DNA from: Ruminococcaceae bacterium P7
Lineage (GTDB): Bacteria > Bacillota > Clostridia > Oscillospirales > Acutalibacteraceae
Assembly: GCA_900100595.1 (NCBI GenBank)
Contig: FMUA01000005.1
Coordinates: 78,177-142,176, forward strand
Length of the DNA stretch: 64,000 nt
Reading direction: 5' to 3'
In this document: positions 44,369-52,734 of the stretch, in pieces
Layout: every line of letters begins with the position of its first letter
How positions within the stretch are numbered: position 1 is the stretch's first letter
Made by a program: the position numbers and the translations under genes
The notes under the pieces: model-generated
Seen by the model: the letters and a program-made list of their open reading frames with translations, nothing else
What the model was told of the DNA's origin: nothing
The model's database searches: none

Positions 44369-45231
44369 TCCGGACTTCCTGTAAAAAAACCAAGGCGGCG
44401 GTCGCGGCATTGCTCGCACTGGTGCTGCTGCTCGGCAGCAGCTTCGGCGCATTCGCGATCGGCTCCTACGGCGATGAGAACTACGCGCTGATCGACGAGG
44501 CGAATATCTTCACCGACGAGCAAATGACGAGCCTGTGCGACAAGCTCTCGGCTGCGGGCAGCAAGACGGACTGGCAGCTCGCCGTCGTCACCACGAACGA
44601 CAACGTCAGCTCGTCGCGCATGGATAAATACTATAATAATTACTACGACAACAACCGCAATGTCTTTGAAGCGGACTGCGTGATGTTTGTCATCGATAAC
44701 GCGTCCTCCAACCGCATCATCCTGACTCACGGCACAGCGGAGAGCTATTTCACCGACGAGCGTCTCACGGAAATGAAATCCGCGCTCAAGCCCTCTCTTG
44801 CGAGCGGTGATATGGTGTCCGCGGTGCAGATCTTCGCGGATACATCCGTATCCTTCTATGAGCAGGGCATACCCTCCGACGGTCATCACAGCAACCACGT
44901 CGAAGGCAAAAGCGAGGAACAGCTCGCGTCAGAGCGTGAGAAAAAGAGCAACAAATTTCTCTGGACGCTCACCCACTGGGGCTGGCTGTTCGGACTGATC
45001 GCGCTGGCGGGCGGCGGTATCTTCGCGGGCGTCAACGTCGGCAGATACAAGTACAACGGCAAGAGCGGTACCTACAACCTCAAGGAGAACAGCTCCATGA
45101 ACCTGCTGGATAAACAGGACGAGTTCCTCGGCAGTCACACGAGCTATACCGTTATCTCGAGCAGCAGCTCAGGCAGCGGCGGTTCCTCCTCGGGCGGCGG
45201 CTCCTCGCACGGCAGCTCAGGCTCTTTCTAA
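44365..45231 (+). CDS. YdjH-like TPM-domain membrane protein
   Basis: 288 residues. A signal/anchor helix (about residues 11-31) precedes the TPM domain (about 38-165, with LIDEANIFTDEQMTSLCDKL). A central membrane helix (residues 195-215, WTLTHWGWLFGLIALAGG) then a Ser/Gly-rich tail (SSSSGSGGSSSGGGSSHG). TPM domains are thought to be phosphatase- or binding modules on the outer face of membranes. In Bacillus YdjH works with YdjG; the coupled ATGA overlap here supports the same pairing. The Ser/Gly tail is low complexity and probably disordered. Confidence 0.86.
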   Translation: MIRTSCKKTKAAVAALLALVLLLGSSFGAFAIGSYGDENYALIDEANIFTDEQMTSLCDKLSAAGSKTDWQLAVVTTNDNVSSSRMDKYYNNYYDNNRNVFEADCVMFVIDNASSNRIILTHGTAESYFTDERLTEMKSALKPSLASGDMVSAVQIFADTSVSFYEQGIPSDGHHSNHVEGKSEEQLASEREKKSNKFLWTLTHWGWLFGLIALAGGGIFAGVNVGRYKYNGKSGTYNLKENSSMNLLDKQDEFLGSHTSYTVISSSSSGSGGSSSGGGSSHGSSGSF

Positions 45232-45434
45232 AACTGAATAAGCGTACCTGAAGAGGAAATGCGATTGACTCCAAAGCTACCGTAACAAAGCGCCGGGATT
45301 TTTCCCGGCTGCGAAGCTATGCGTAAAACGGCGGTGTCATCACCGCCGTTTGTTATTTTGCAGAGCCAATGGCAGTTTCCAAAGAGAAACGTTTCCGTGA
45401 GCGAGCCGGTGAACGGCAGGGCAGAAACGTCTGA
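45232..45434. other. Spacer between the TPM gene and the hydrogenase-maturation operon
   Basis: No gene. A hairpin GCCGGGA/TCCCGGC at 45292-45309 lacks a T tail and precedes the better terminator at 45326. From 45360 to 45434 is sequence containing two TTTCC(A)AAG-like segments but no clear promoter. Confidence 0.45.
45326..45360 (+). terminator. Terminator after the TPM gene
   Basis: AAACGGCGGTG / CACCGCCGTTT perfect 11-bp stem with a TCAT loop, followed by GTTATTTTG. Confidence 0.78.
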
Positions 45435-45483
45435 CCCGCCGTTGATGAATGCTTGTCAAAAACATAACTTTTCCAAAGGCGGA
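45435..45483. repeat. Inverted-repeat element, copy 1 (upstream of hyd genes)
   Basis: Starts CCCGCCGTTGATGAATG and ends TTTCCAAAGGCGG. The outer CCGCC/GGCGG arms are complementary. Both ends recur at 49538-49584, just after hydF, while the centres differ. Confidence 0.65.
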
Positions 45484-45525
45484 GGATAAAAAACGGAGGA
45501 AAAAAACGGAGGAAAAAAACGGAGG
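45481..45525 (+). promoter_or_regulatory. Four Shine-Dalgarno sequences, three in a perfect 13-base tandem
   Basis: GGAGG occurs at 45481, 45495, 45508 and 45521; the last three are exactly 13 bases apart within (CGGAGGAAAAAAA)n. Only the last is at a normal distance (6 bases) from the ATG at 45532. Confidence 0.8.
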
Positions 45526-45531
45526 AAAAAT

Positions 45532-45783
45532 ATGCCGGAAAACACACGGGTCGCAGTCATCGGCATCATTGTCGAAAATCCCGGCTGCGCGAATGAAATC
45601 AACGATATTCTCCATCTGTATTCCGAATATATTATCGGCAGAATGGGAATCCCTTACAGAGAGAAGAACATCAGCATCATCAGCGTCGTGATCGACGCGG
45701 AGCCTGATGTGATCAACCAGGTCTCGGGAAAGCTCGGCAGAGTGCAGGGCGTGACCGTCAAGACCGCCTATTCCAAAAAATAA
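45532..45783 (+). CDS. TM1266-family iron-only hydrogenase system regulator
   Basis: 83 residues with an ACT-like / NikR C-terminal-type ferredoxin fold: VAVIGIIVENPGCANEIND, then ISIISVVIDAEPDVINQVSG and a final VQGVTVKTAYSKK. Small proteins of this family are encoded beside hydE, hydF or hydG in many Clostridia and Thermotoga and are assumed to be regulatory because no DNA-binding domain is present. hydE starts two bases after its stop. The upstream region with tandemly repeated ribosome binding sites suggests unusual translational control. Confidence 0.85.
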   Translation: MPENTRVAVIGIIVENPGCANEINDILHLYSEYIIGRMGIPYREKNISIISVVIDAEPDVINQVSGKLGRVQGVTVKTAYSKK

Positions 45784-45784
45784 C

Positions 45785-46837
45785 ATGAACAACCGAGATA
45801 TTATCCGCAGGCTGGAAACGGAACACGATCTAAGCAGGGAGGAAGCCGTCTTTCTGCTGAACACCCTCGGCGATAAGGATGAAAAGCTGCTTGCGGACGC
45901 GGCGAGAAAGACCGCGTTGGATCAGTTCGGAAACAAAATCTATATCCGCGGACTGATCGAGATTTCCAGCTACTGCAAAAACGACTGCTATTACTGCGGC
46001 ATCCGCCGCTCCAACCGAAACGCGGTGCGCTACCGTCTCAGCGAAGAACAGATTCTCTCCTGCTGTGAGCAGGGCTACGCTCTCGGGTTCCGCACCTTTG
46101 TGCTTCAGGGCGGTGAGGACGGGTATTTCACCGACGACCGCGTCTGTGCGATCGTCCGCGCGATCAAGGCGCGTTATCCCGACTGCGCCGTCACGCTGTC
46201 GCTCGGCGAGCGCGGAGAACAGAGCTTCCGCAGACTTTATGAAGCGGGCGCCGACCGCTATCTCTTGCGGCACGAAACCGCGGACAGGACACACTACGAA
46301 AAGCTCCATCCGCCGCAAATGCGTTTTGATAACCGCATGGAAAACCTGCGGCTGCTCAAAAGCATCGGTTTCCAGACGGGAGCGGGCTTCATGGTCGGTT
46401 CACCCTATCAGACGACGGAGAACCTCGCGGACGACTTGCTGTTCATCAAGGCGTTTCAGCCGCAGATGTGCGGCATCGGGCCTTTCGTCCCGCATAAGGA
46501 TACCGATTACCGCGACTGTCCGCACGGCAGTCTGCGGATGACATTGATTCTTCTGTCCGTCATCCGCCTGATGAACCCGAACATCCTGCTTCCTGCCACC
46601 ACCGCGCTCGGCACGATCGACAAAAACGGCAGAGAACTGGGAATTCTGCACGGCGCAAACGTCGTGATGCCCAACCTGTCACCACAGGAGCACCGTGCGG
46701 ACTATTCACTGTATGACAACAAAATCTCCACAGGCGAGGAAGCTGCCGAAAGCGTCGCGCTGCTCGCCGAAAAGCTGAAAGCGATCGGATATGAAATCGC
46801 GGTCGGCAGGGGAGATTATCAAGATAATACCAATTAA
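45785..46837 (+). CDS. hydE: [FeFe]-hydrogenase maturation radical SAM enzyme HydE
   Basis: 350 residues; helps build the azadithiolate/Fe(CO)(CN) organometallic precursor of the H-cluster. The radical SAM motif is YCKNDCYYCGI, C64-x3-C68-x2-C71, in IEISSYCKNDCYYCGIRRSN. Barrel elements such as FVLQGGEDGYFTDD and VTLSLGERGEQSFRRL follow, with a conserved RYLLRHETA. Length and motif fit HydE better than PylB or BioB, and the neighbours confirm it. The C-terminal second cluster found in some HydE proteins is not obvious. Confidence 0.95.
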   Translation: MNNRDIIRRLETEHDLSREEAVFLLNTLGDKDEKLLADAARKTALDQFGNKIYIRGLIEISSYCKNDCYYCGIRRSNRNAVRYRLSEEQILSCCEQGYALGFRTFVLQGGEDGYFTDDRVCAIVRAIKARYPDCAVTLSLGERGEQSFRRLYEAGADRYLLRHETADRTHYEKLHPPQMRFDNRMENLRLLKSIGFQTGAGFMVGSPYQTTENLADDLLFIKAFQPQMCGIGPFVPHKDTDYRDCPHGSLRMTLILLSVIRLMNPNILLPATTALGTIDKNGRELGILHGANVVMPNLSPQEHRADYSLYDNKISTGEEAAESVALLAEKLKAIGYEIAVGRGDYQDNTN

Positions 46838-46849
46838 GGAGTAATCAAT

Positions 46850-48277
46850 ATGGCTATTTACGATCCCAAATCATTGAAGGCTGAGGAATTCATCAACGAT
46901 GGAGAAATCCTCGACACCCTCCGCTATGCGGACGAAAACAAGGACAACATGGAGCTGATCGACAGCATCATCGAAAAGGCGAAGCTGCGCAAGGGCATTG
47001 ACCACCGTGAGGCGAGCGTCCTTCTCGCGTGCGACGATCCCGAAAAGCTCAAGGAGATCTACGCCCTCGCGGAGCAGATCAAGAAGGACTTCTACGGCGA
47101 GCGTATCGTCATGTTCGCGCCGCTCTATCTTTCCAACTATTGCGTCAACGGCTGCGTCTACTGCCCCTACCACGCGAAGAACAAGCACATCTGCCGCAAG
47201 AAGCTCACGCAGGAGGAGGTCAAGAACGAGGTCATCGCGCTGCAGGATATGGGTCACAAGCGCCTTGCAATCGAAGCGGGTGAGGATCCCGTGCACAACC
47301 CGATCGAGTACATCCTCGAGTGCATCGACACCATCTACTCCATCAAGCACAAGAACGGCGCTATCCGCCGCGTGAACGTCAACATCGCCGCGACCACCGT
47401 CGAGAACTACAAGAAGCTCCACGACGCGGGTATCGGAACTTACATTTTGTTCCAGGAAACCTACAACAAAAAGAGCTACGAGGAGCTGCATCCCACAGGT
47501 CCCAAGCACAACTACGACTACCACACCGAGGCGATGGACAGAGCGATGGAGGGCGGCATCGACGACGTCGGTCTGGGCGTTCTCTTCGGTCTGGAGCTGT
47601 ACCGCTATGAGCTCGCGGGTATCCTCATGCACGCCGAGCACCTCGAGGCGGTTCACGGCGTCGGTCCCCACACCATCAGCGTACCGCGCATCAAGGCTGC
47701 GGACGATATCGACCCTGACACCTTCGACAACGGCATCGACGACGAGACCTTCTGCAAGATCATCGCAATCATCCGCATCGCCGTTCCCTACACGGGCATG
47801 ATCATCTCCACCCGCGAGAGCAAGAGCGTCCGTCAGAAGGCGCTCCGTCTCGGTATCTCCCAGATCAGCGGCGGCTCCAAAACGAGCGTCGGCGGTTATG
47901 TCGAGCCGGAGCCGGAGGAGGAGAACTCCGCGCAGTTCGACGTCTCCGACCAGCGCACGCTCGACGAGGTCGTCAGATGGCTGATGGAGCTGGGTTATAT
48001 CCCGTCCTTCTGTACCGCCTGCTACCGTGAGGGCAGAACAGGCGACCGCTTCATGTCGCTGTGCAAGAGCGGACAGATCCAGAACTGCTGCCACCCCAAC
48101 GCCCTGATGACGCTCGAGGAATATCTGGTGGACTACGCTTCTCCCGAGACCCTCGCCATCGGCGAAAAGGTGATCGAGAAGGAGCTGCTCAACATCCCCA
48201 AGGAGAAGGTCAGAAAAATCGCCGCCGAGCACATCGAGGACATCAAGAACAACAACAAGCGCGATTTCAGATTCTAA
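46850..48277 (+). CDS. hydG: [FeFe]-hydrogenase maturation radical SAM enzyme HydG
   Basis: 475 residues; cleaves tyrosine to give the CO and CN- ligands and an Fe-cysteine synthon. The radical SAM motif NYCVNGCVYCPYH has cysteines at C98, C102 and C105. The C-terminal cluster ligands appear as FCTACYREGRTGDRF and QNCCHPNALMTLEEY, forming the site that holds the dangler iron. ThiH-like relatives lack this C-terminal cluster, so the assignment is firm. AAGGAG precedes the ATG. The TM1266-type gene, hydE, hydG and hydF run closely spaced on the same strand. Confidence 0.96.
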   Translation: MAIYDPKSLKAEEFINDGEILDTLRYADENKDNMELIDSIIEKAKLRKGIDHREASVLLACDDPEKLKEIYALAEQIKKDFYGERIVMFAPLYLSNYCVNGCVYCPYHAKNKHICRKKLTQEEVKNEVIALQDMGHKRLAIEAGEDPVHNPIEYILECIDTIYSIKHKNGAIRRVNVNIAATTVENYKKLHDAGIGTYILFQETYNKKSYEELHPTGPKHNYDYHTEAMDRAMEGGIDDVGLGVLFGLELYRYELAGILMHAEHLEAVHGVGPHTISVPRIKAADDIDPDTFDNGIDDETFCKIIAIIRIAVPYTGMIISTRESKSVRQKALRLGISQISGGSKTSVGGYVEPEPEEENSAQFDVSDQRTLDEVVRWLMELGYIPSFCTACYREGRTGDRFMSLCKSGQIQNCCHPNALMTLEEYLVDYASPETLAIGEKVIEKELLNIPKEKVRKIAAEHIEDIKNNNKRDFRF

Positions 48278-48287
48278 GGAGGCTTTT

Positions 48288-49481
48288 ATGAGCCTGAACA
48301 GCACGCCCTCGGGTGAGAGGGTGCATATCGGATTTTTCGGCAGGCGCAACGCGGGCAAGTCGAGCGTCGTCAATGCCTTTACCAATCAGCAGATTTCCGT
48401 GGTGTCCGACGTCAAGGGCACCACGACCGACCCCGTTACCAAGGCGATGGAGCTGCTGCCGCTCGGACCTGTTATGATTATCGACACACCGGGCTTTGAC
48501 GACGAGGGCAGCCTCGGTGCGGAGCGCGTCAAGCGCACCAAGCAGGTGCTCAACCGCGTGGATATTGCGGTGCTGGTGGTCGACGGAACCGTCGGCAAAA
48601 CCGCTGCCGACCATGAGTTGATTGCGATTTTTGAACAGAAAAAAATCCCCTGCCTCGTTGCCTACAACAAGAGCGATCTGACAGGACAGAAAGAGTACGC
48701 CGACGGGCTTGCCGTCAGCGCGCTGACAAAGGAGAACATCGATTCCCTGAAAGAAACCGTCGCACGGCTCGTCAAAAGCGAGGACGACGGAAGAAAAATC
48801 TGCGCCGATCTGGTGGAAACGGGCGATATCGCGGTGCTGGTGGTGCCGATCGACAAGGCGGCGCCGAAGGGCAGACTGATCCTGCCGCAGCAGCAGACCA
48901 TCCGCGACCTGCTCGACGCGGGAGCGGCGGCGCTCGTCGTCCGCGACACCGAGTTGGCGGACTTGCTCGTTTCTCTCGGCAAAAAGCCGAGCGTGGTGAT
49001 CACCGACAGTCAGGCGTTCGCGAAGGTCAAGGACATCGTGCCCGACGACGTGCGGCTGACCTCGTTCTCGATTCTCATGGCGCGCTACAAGGGCTTTCTC
49101 GAGACCGCCGTCGCGGGAGCCGCCGCTATCGAGCGGCTGCAGGACGGCGACAGGGTGCTGATTTCCGAGGGCTGCACCCATCACCGCCAGTGCGACGATA
49201 TCGGCACCGTCAAGCTGCCGAATTGGCTGCGGAAGTACACGGGCAAGGATATTGTCATCGAGACCTCCTCGGGCAAGGGATTTCCCGAGGATTTGTCGCC
49301 CTACAAGCTGGTTATCCACTGCGGCGGCTGTATGCTCAACGAGCGCGAAATGCGCTACCGCAGACAGTTCGCCGAGGACAGCGGCGTACCGTTCACGAAT
49401 TACGGCACCGCGATCGCCTATATGAACGGCATCCTGAAACGCACCCTCAGCGTCTTTCCCAATCTGCAGAAAACTCTATAA
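48288..49481 (+). CDS. hydF: [FeFe]-hydrogenase maturation GTPase HydF
   Basis: 397 residues; the scaffold on which the diiron subcluster is assembled and from which it passes to HydA. The N-terminal GTPase has the P-loop FFGRRNAGKSSVVNAF, the G3 motif DTPGFDDEG and NKSD-like YNKSDL. A dimerisation domain follows, then the cluster domain with GCTHHRQCD (C296, H298) and HCGGC (C345, C348), the conserved HydF ligands. AGGAGG precedes the ATG. No hydA lies in the window, so the structural hydrogenase must be encoded elsewhere. Confidence 0.96.
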   Translation: MSLNSTPSGERVHIGFFGRRNAGKSSVVNAFTNQQISVVSDVKGTTTDPVTKAMELLPLGPVMIIDTPGFDDEGSLGAERVKRTKQVLNRVDIAVLVVDGTVGKTAADHELIAIFEQKKIPCLVAYNKSDLTGQKEYADGLAVSALTKENIDSLKETVARLVKSEDDGRKICADLVETGDIAVLVVPIDKAAPKGRLILPQQQTIRDLLDAGAAALVVRDTELADLLVSLGKKPSVVITDSQAFAKVKDIVPDDVRLTSFSILMARYKGFLETAVAGAAAIERLQDGDRVLISEGCTHHRQCDDIGTVKLPNWLRKYTGKDIVIETSSGKGFPEDLSPYKLVIHCGGCMLNEREMRYRRQFAEDSGVPFTNYGTAIAYMNGILKRTLSVFPNLQKTL

Positions 49482-49485
49482 ACGG

Positions 49486-49516
49486 AAAAGAGCCGGCCGC
49501 GAGGTTCGGCTCTTTC
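49486..49516 (+). terminator. Hairpin after hydF
   Basis: AAAGAGCCG / CGGCTCTTT stem with an 11-base loop; only a short T tail (TTT). Confidence 0.6.
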
Positions 49517-49537
49517 GCATTACAGGAAACTTTTTAT

Positions 49538-49584
49538 CCCGCCGTTGATGAATGATTCCGGAGATGAACGTTTCCAAAGGCGGG
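49538..49584. repeat. Inverted-repeat element, copy 2 (downstream of hydF)
   Basis: Begins CCCGCCGTTGATGAATG, identical over 17 bases to copy 1, and ends GTTTCCAAAGGCGGG. CCCGCC and GGCGGG arms are complementary. The middle (ATTCCGGAGATGAAC) differs from copy 1. Confidence 0.65.
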
Positions 49585-49669
49585 AGAGAGCGCCCACCGG
49601 CGCTTTTCGCTCTTGCCCTTCTTCATAAAATGTGCTATGATAGTTAGCAGCAAATCGGAGGATGAGAGT

Positions 49670-50458
49670 ATGGCGAGAGTGGTACCGCTGTTCAGCGGCA
49701 GCAAGGGAAATTGTTATTACATCGGCACAGCAGCGGAGGGTGTGCTGATTGACGCGGGTCGCAGCTGCAAGCAGATCGAGATGGCAATGGAGGCAAACGG
49801 TCTGAGCATGAAGAGCGTCGCCGCCGTATTCGTCACGCATGAGCACATCGACCACTGTCAGGGCTTGCGCGTGCTCACCAAAAAGAACAAGCTGCCCGTT
49901 TTCGCGAGCGCAGGAACGCTGAACGCGCTTGCCGCGAAGAATTACCTGTTCGAGGGCGGAAAAAATGAGGTGATCACCTCGGAAATCGCGCTCGGCAATA
50001 TGAAAATACAGCGCGTCAACACCTCGCACGACGCGGCGGAAAGCTGCTGCTACCGCGTGACGGCACCCGACGGAAAAGTAGCGATGATTGCGACTGACCT
50101 CGGCTTTGTCAGCGAACCTATCCGGGCGGCGCTCGCACGCTGCGACTTCGTGGTGCTGGAATCGAACCACGACGTGGATATGCTGCGCACGGGTCCCTAT
50201 CCCTATCCGCTCAAAAGGCGGATCCTCTCGGATATCGGGCACCTTTCCAATGACGCCTGCGCCGTCGAGCTGGCGCAGCTTGTGGGAAGCGGCACCTGCC
50301 GTCTGATGCTGGGGCATCTCAGCGAGCAGAATAATACGCCTCAGCTTGCGCTGCGGACCGCTGTCGCGGAGCTTGGCAGAGCGGGCATGAAGTTCAAAAG
50401 CGACTACACCCTCGACATCGCACCCTACAATCCCACCATAAAGAGCGTGATATTTTAA
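49670..50458 (+). CDS. MBL-fold metallo-hydrolase (WalJ/YycJ-like)
   Basis: 262 residues; metallo-beta-lactamase fold. The metal-binding motif is VTHEHIDHCQGLRVL, with a start VVPLFSGSKGNCYYIG typical of WalJ/YycJ, a nuclease-type member whose mutants alter cell division and DNA replication coordination in Gram-positives. Later histidines (NTSHDAAESC; LGHLSEQNN) match further metal ligands. GGAGG lies 7 bases before the ATG at 49670; a longer upstream frame has no site. The usual walRK partners are not nearby. rlmH starts at its stop codon, a linkage seen in many Firmicutes. Confidence 0.88.
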   Translation: MARVVPLFSGSKGNCYYIGTAAEGVLIDAGRSCKQIEMAMEANGLSMKSVAAVFVTHEHIDHCQGLRVLTKKNKLPVFASAGTLNALAAKNYLFEGGKNEVITSEIALGNMKIQRVNTSHDAAESCCYRVTAPDGKVAMIATDLGFVSEPIRAALARCDFVVLESNHDVDMLRTGPYPYPLKRRILSDIGHLSNDACAVELAQLVGSGTCRLMLGHLSEQNNTPQLALRTAVAELGRAGMKFKSDYTLDIAPYNPTIKSVIF

Positions 50459-50943
50459 TGCAAAAGGTCAACATCCTCTGTATCGGAAAAATCAAGGAAA
50501 AATATTTTGCGCAGGCGATCGACGAATACGCCAAGCGCCTGCAGGCGTTCTGCAAGCTCCGGATTATCGAGCTTGCGGAGGAGAAAATCCGCGGCAACAA
50601 CCCCAATCCCGCACAGATCGCGGAGGTGCTGCAGGCCGAGGGAAAGCGCATCATGCAGAAAATCAGCCCGTCGGACTATGTGATCGCCCTGTGCATCGAA
50701 GGCAAGCTGCGCACGAGCGAAGAACTTGCCGGCACGCTCAACACTCTTGCGGTGACGGGCAGGAGCACCGTCGATTTTGTCATCGGCGGCAGCTACGGTC
50801 TGAGCGACGAGGTCAAGGCGGCGGCGGACGAAAAGCTCTCCATGAGCCGCATGACCTTTCCGCACACGATGGCGCGGATGATCCTCGCCGAACAGATCTA
50901 CCGCGCGTATGAAATCGCGTCCAACGGGAAATATCATAAATAG
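50458..50943 (+). CDS. rlmH: 23S rRNA (pseudouridine1915-N3)-methyltransferase RlmH
   Basis: 161 residues, the normal length. SPOUT-class knot with SAM-binding FVIGGSYGLSDEVKA and the C-terminal FPHTMARMILAEQIYRAYEI, both diagnostic. It methylates helix 69 of 23S rRNA on assembled 70S ribosomes. The ATG overlaps the WalJ-like stop by one base. rqcH, another ribosome-linked gene, follows 30 bases later. Confidence 0.96.
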   Translation: MQKVNILCIGKIKEKYFAQAIDEYAKRLQAFCKLRIIELAEEKIRGNNPNPAQIAEVLQAEGKRIMQKISPSDYVIALCIEGKLRTSEELAGTLNTLAVTGRSTVDFVIGGSYGLSDEVKAAADEKLSMSRMTFPHTMARMILAEQIYRAYEIASNGKYHK

Positions 50944-50973
50944 GGCGTTCAATCGCCTTTCGGAGAATGAATT

Positions 50974-52689
50974 ATGGCTTTAGACGGCGTTTATTTACGA
51001 CATATCAAACAGGAAATTGAAAAAGAAGCCCTCGGCGCGCGGGTCAACCAGATCTATCAGCCCAACCGCGACGAGCTGGTGATGACGCTGCGCACCTATT
51101 CGGGCACCAAAAAGCTTCTGCTTTCGGCGCGCGCCAATTCGCCGCGCGTGAACTTCTGCGAGAACACGCCCGAGAATCCCGCGCAGCCGCCGATGTTCTG
51201 CATGCTGCTGCGCAAGCGGCTGGGAGGCGGCAAGCTGATCGCCGTGCGTCAGCTCCGCTGCGACCGCGTGCTGTTTCTCGACTTTGCGTGCGTCAACGAG
51301 CTGGGCGACGAGGTGTTTCTTACCGTCGCGTGTGAGATCATGGGCATGTACAGCAACATCATCGTGCTCAACCGCGACACGCAGCTGATCATCGACGCGC
51401 TCAAGCGCGTCGACCTGACCGTCAGCAGCAAGCGGCTGATTCTGCCGAACCTCAAATACGAGCTGCCCGAGGAGCAGGACAAGCTGAGCCTGCTGACCGC
51501 TTCTCCCGAGGAAATCGCGGAAAAAATCAAATCCTTCCCTGCGGAGATGGCGCTTTCCAAAGCGGCGCTGCAGGCGATACAGGGCATTTCGCCGATCGTC
51601 GCGCGCGAGCTGGAATACCGTGTGACGGAGGGTGCGACAAACCGATTGGAGGGTGCGCTCTATGACAAGCTGCTCGATTTCCTTTTCTATTTAAAAGGGA
51701 CTTGTGAACAGTGCTCGGGCGTTCCCTATACCGTCTACCGCGAGGACGGCAAGCCGATGGACGTCGCGTTTCTGGAAATCCGGCAGTACGGCGGCTTTAT
51801 GCGCGTCGAACGCGGCGACGGCTTTAACGCGGTGATCGACCGCTTCTATGACGAGCGCGACCGACAGGAGCGCATGCGCGTCAAGACACACAGCCTGAAC
51901 AAGCTGCTGCGCAACCACCGCGACCGCGTGGCGCGCAGGCTGCAAAAGCAGCACACCGAGCTGCAGCAGTGCGCCGACCGCGAGGCGCTGCGCATCCGCG
52001 GCGACTTATTGCAGGCGAACCTCTACCGCGTGGAGCGCGGCGCGGACAGCGTGACAGTCGAGAACTTCTATGACGAGAACGGCGGCACGCTCACCATCCG
52101 CCTGAATCCCGCGATTTCTCCCGCAGCGAACGCGCAGCGGTTCTATAAGGACTACCAAAAGGCGAAAAACGCCGAGAGCTTCCTGACAGAGCAGCTCGCA
52201 AAGGGTGAGGAGGAGCTGCGCTACTTCGATTCCGTGCTGGACGAGGTCAGCCGCGCCGAGAGCGAGCGCGAGCTGGCGCAGATACGCGAGGAACTGACCG
52301 AGCAGGGCTATCTTCGCAAGCCCAAGGGCAGACAGCCCAAGCCGACCGCCCTGCCGCCGCTGGAATTTGAGTCGAGCGACGGCTTCAAGATCTACGTCGG
52401 CAGGAACAACCGCCAAAACGACAAGCTCACCCTCAAAACCGCCGCCAAGAACGACGTCTGGCTGCACACCAAGGAGATACACGGCTCCCACGTCATCATC
52501 GTGACCGACGGCAGGGAGGTCAGCGATACCGCGATTCTCGAGGCGGCACGGCTCGCGGTCTATCACAGCAAGGCGCGCGGCAGCTCGAATGTACCCGTCG
52601 ATTACACACAGGTCAAAAATGTCAGCAAGCCCTCGGGCGCAAAGCCCGGCATGGTGATCTACGTCAAAAACAAAACCGTCTATGTATAA
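50974..52689 (+). CDS. rqcH: Ribosome quality control protein RqcH (NFACT / fibronectin-binding family)
   Basis: 571 residues. RqcH binds peptidyl-tRNA-blocked 50S subunits and adds alanine tails. NFACT-N begins LDGVYLRHIKQEIEKEALGARVNQ, with the usual PNRDELVMTLR. A long coiled-coil middle (about residues 295-430) follows, and the C-terminal NFACT-R domain has YVGRNNRQNDKLTLKTAAKNDVWLHTKEIHGSHVI split across loops (the DVWLH and GSHVII signatures). Earlier annotations call such proteins fibronectin-binding. CGGAG precedes the ATG. Single copy; downstream coat-type genes appear unrelated. Confidence 0.95.
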   Translation: MALDGVYLRHIKQEIEKEALGARVNQIYQPNRDELVMTLRTYSGTKKLLLSARANSPRVNFCENTPENPAQPPMFCMLLRKRLGGGKLIAVRQLRCDRVLFLDFACVNELGDEVFLTVACEIMGMYSNIIVLNRDTQLIIDALKRVDLTVSSKRLILPNLKYELPEEQDKLSLLTASPEEIAEKIKSFPAEMALSKAALQAIQGISPIVARELEYRVTEGATNRLEGALYDKLLDFLFYLKGTCEQCSGVPYTVYREDGKPMDVAFLEIRQYGGFMRVERGDGFNAVIDRFYDERDRQERMRVKTHSLNKLLRNHRDRVARRLQKQHTELQQCADREALRIRGDLLQANLYRVERGADSVTVENFYDENGGTLTIRLNPAISPAANAQRFYKDYQKAKNAESFLTEQLAKGEEELRYFDSVLDEVSRAESERELAQIREELTEQGYLRKPKGRQPKPTALPPLEFESSDGFKIYVGRNNRQNDKLTLKTAAKNDVWLHTKEIHGSHVIIVTDGREVSDTAILEAARLAVYHSKARGSSNVPVDYTQVKNVSKPSGAKPGMVIYVKNKTVYV

Positions 52690-52697
52690 TCATACAG

Positions 52698-52727
52698 CCT
52701 CCTGCGCATACTAACTGCGACAGGAGG
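52698..52727 (+). promoter_or_regulatory. Hairpin that buries the ribosome binding site of the first coat-type gene
   Basis: CCTCCTG-CGCA (52698-52708) pairs with TGCG-A-CAGGAGG (52716-52727), one bulged A, 7-base loop. CAGGAGG is the Shine-Dalgarno of the gene at 52735. The stem is followed by TTTGTTT, so it may equally act as a weak rqcH terminator. Confidence 0.6.
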
Positions 52728-52734
52728 TTTGTTT

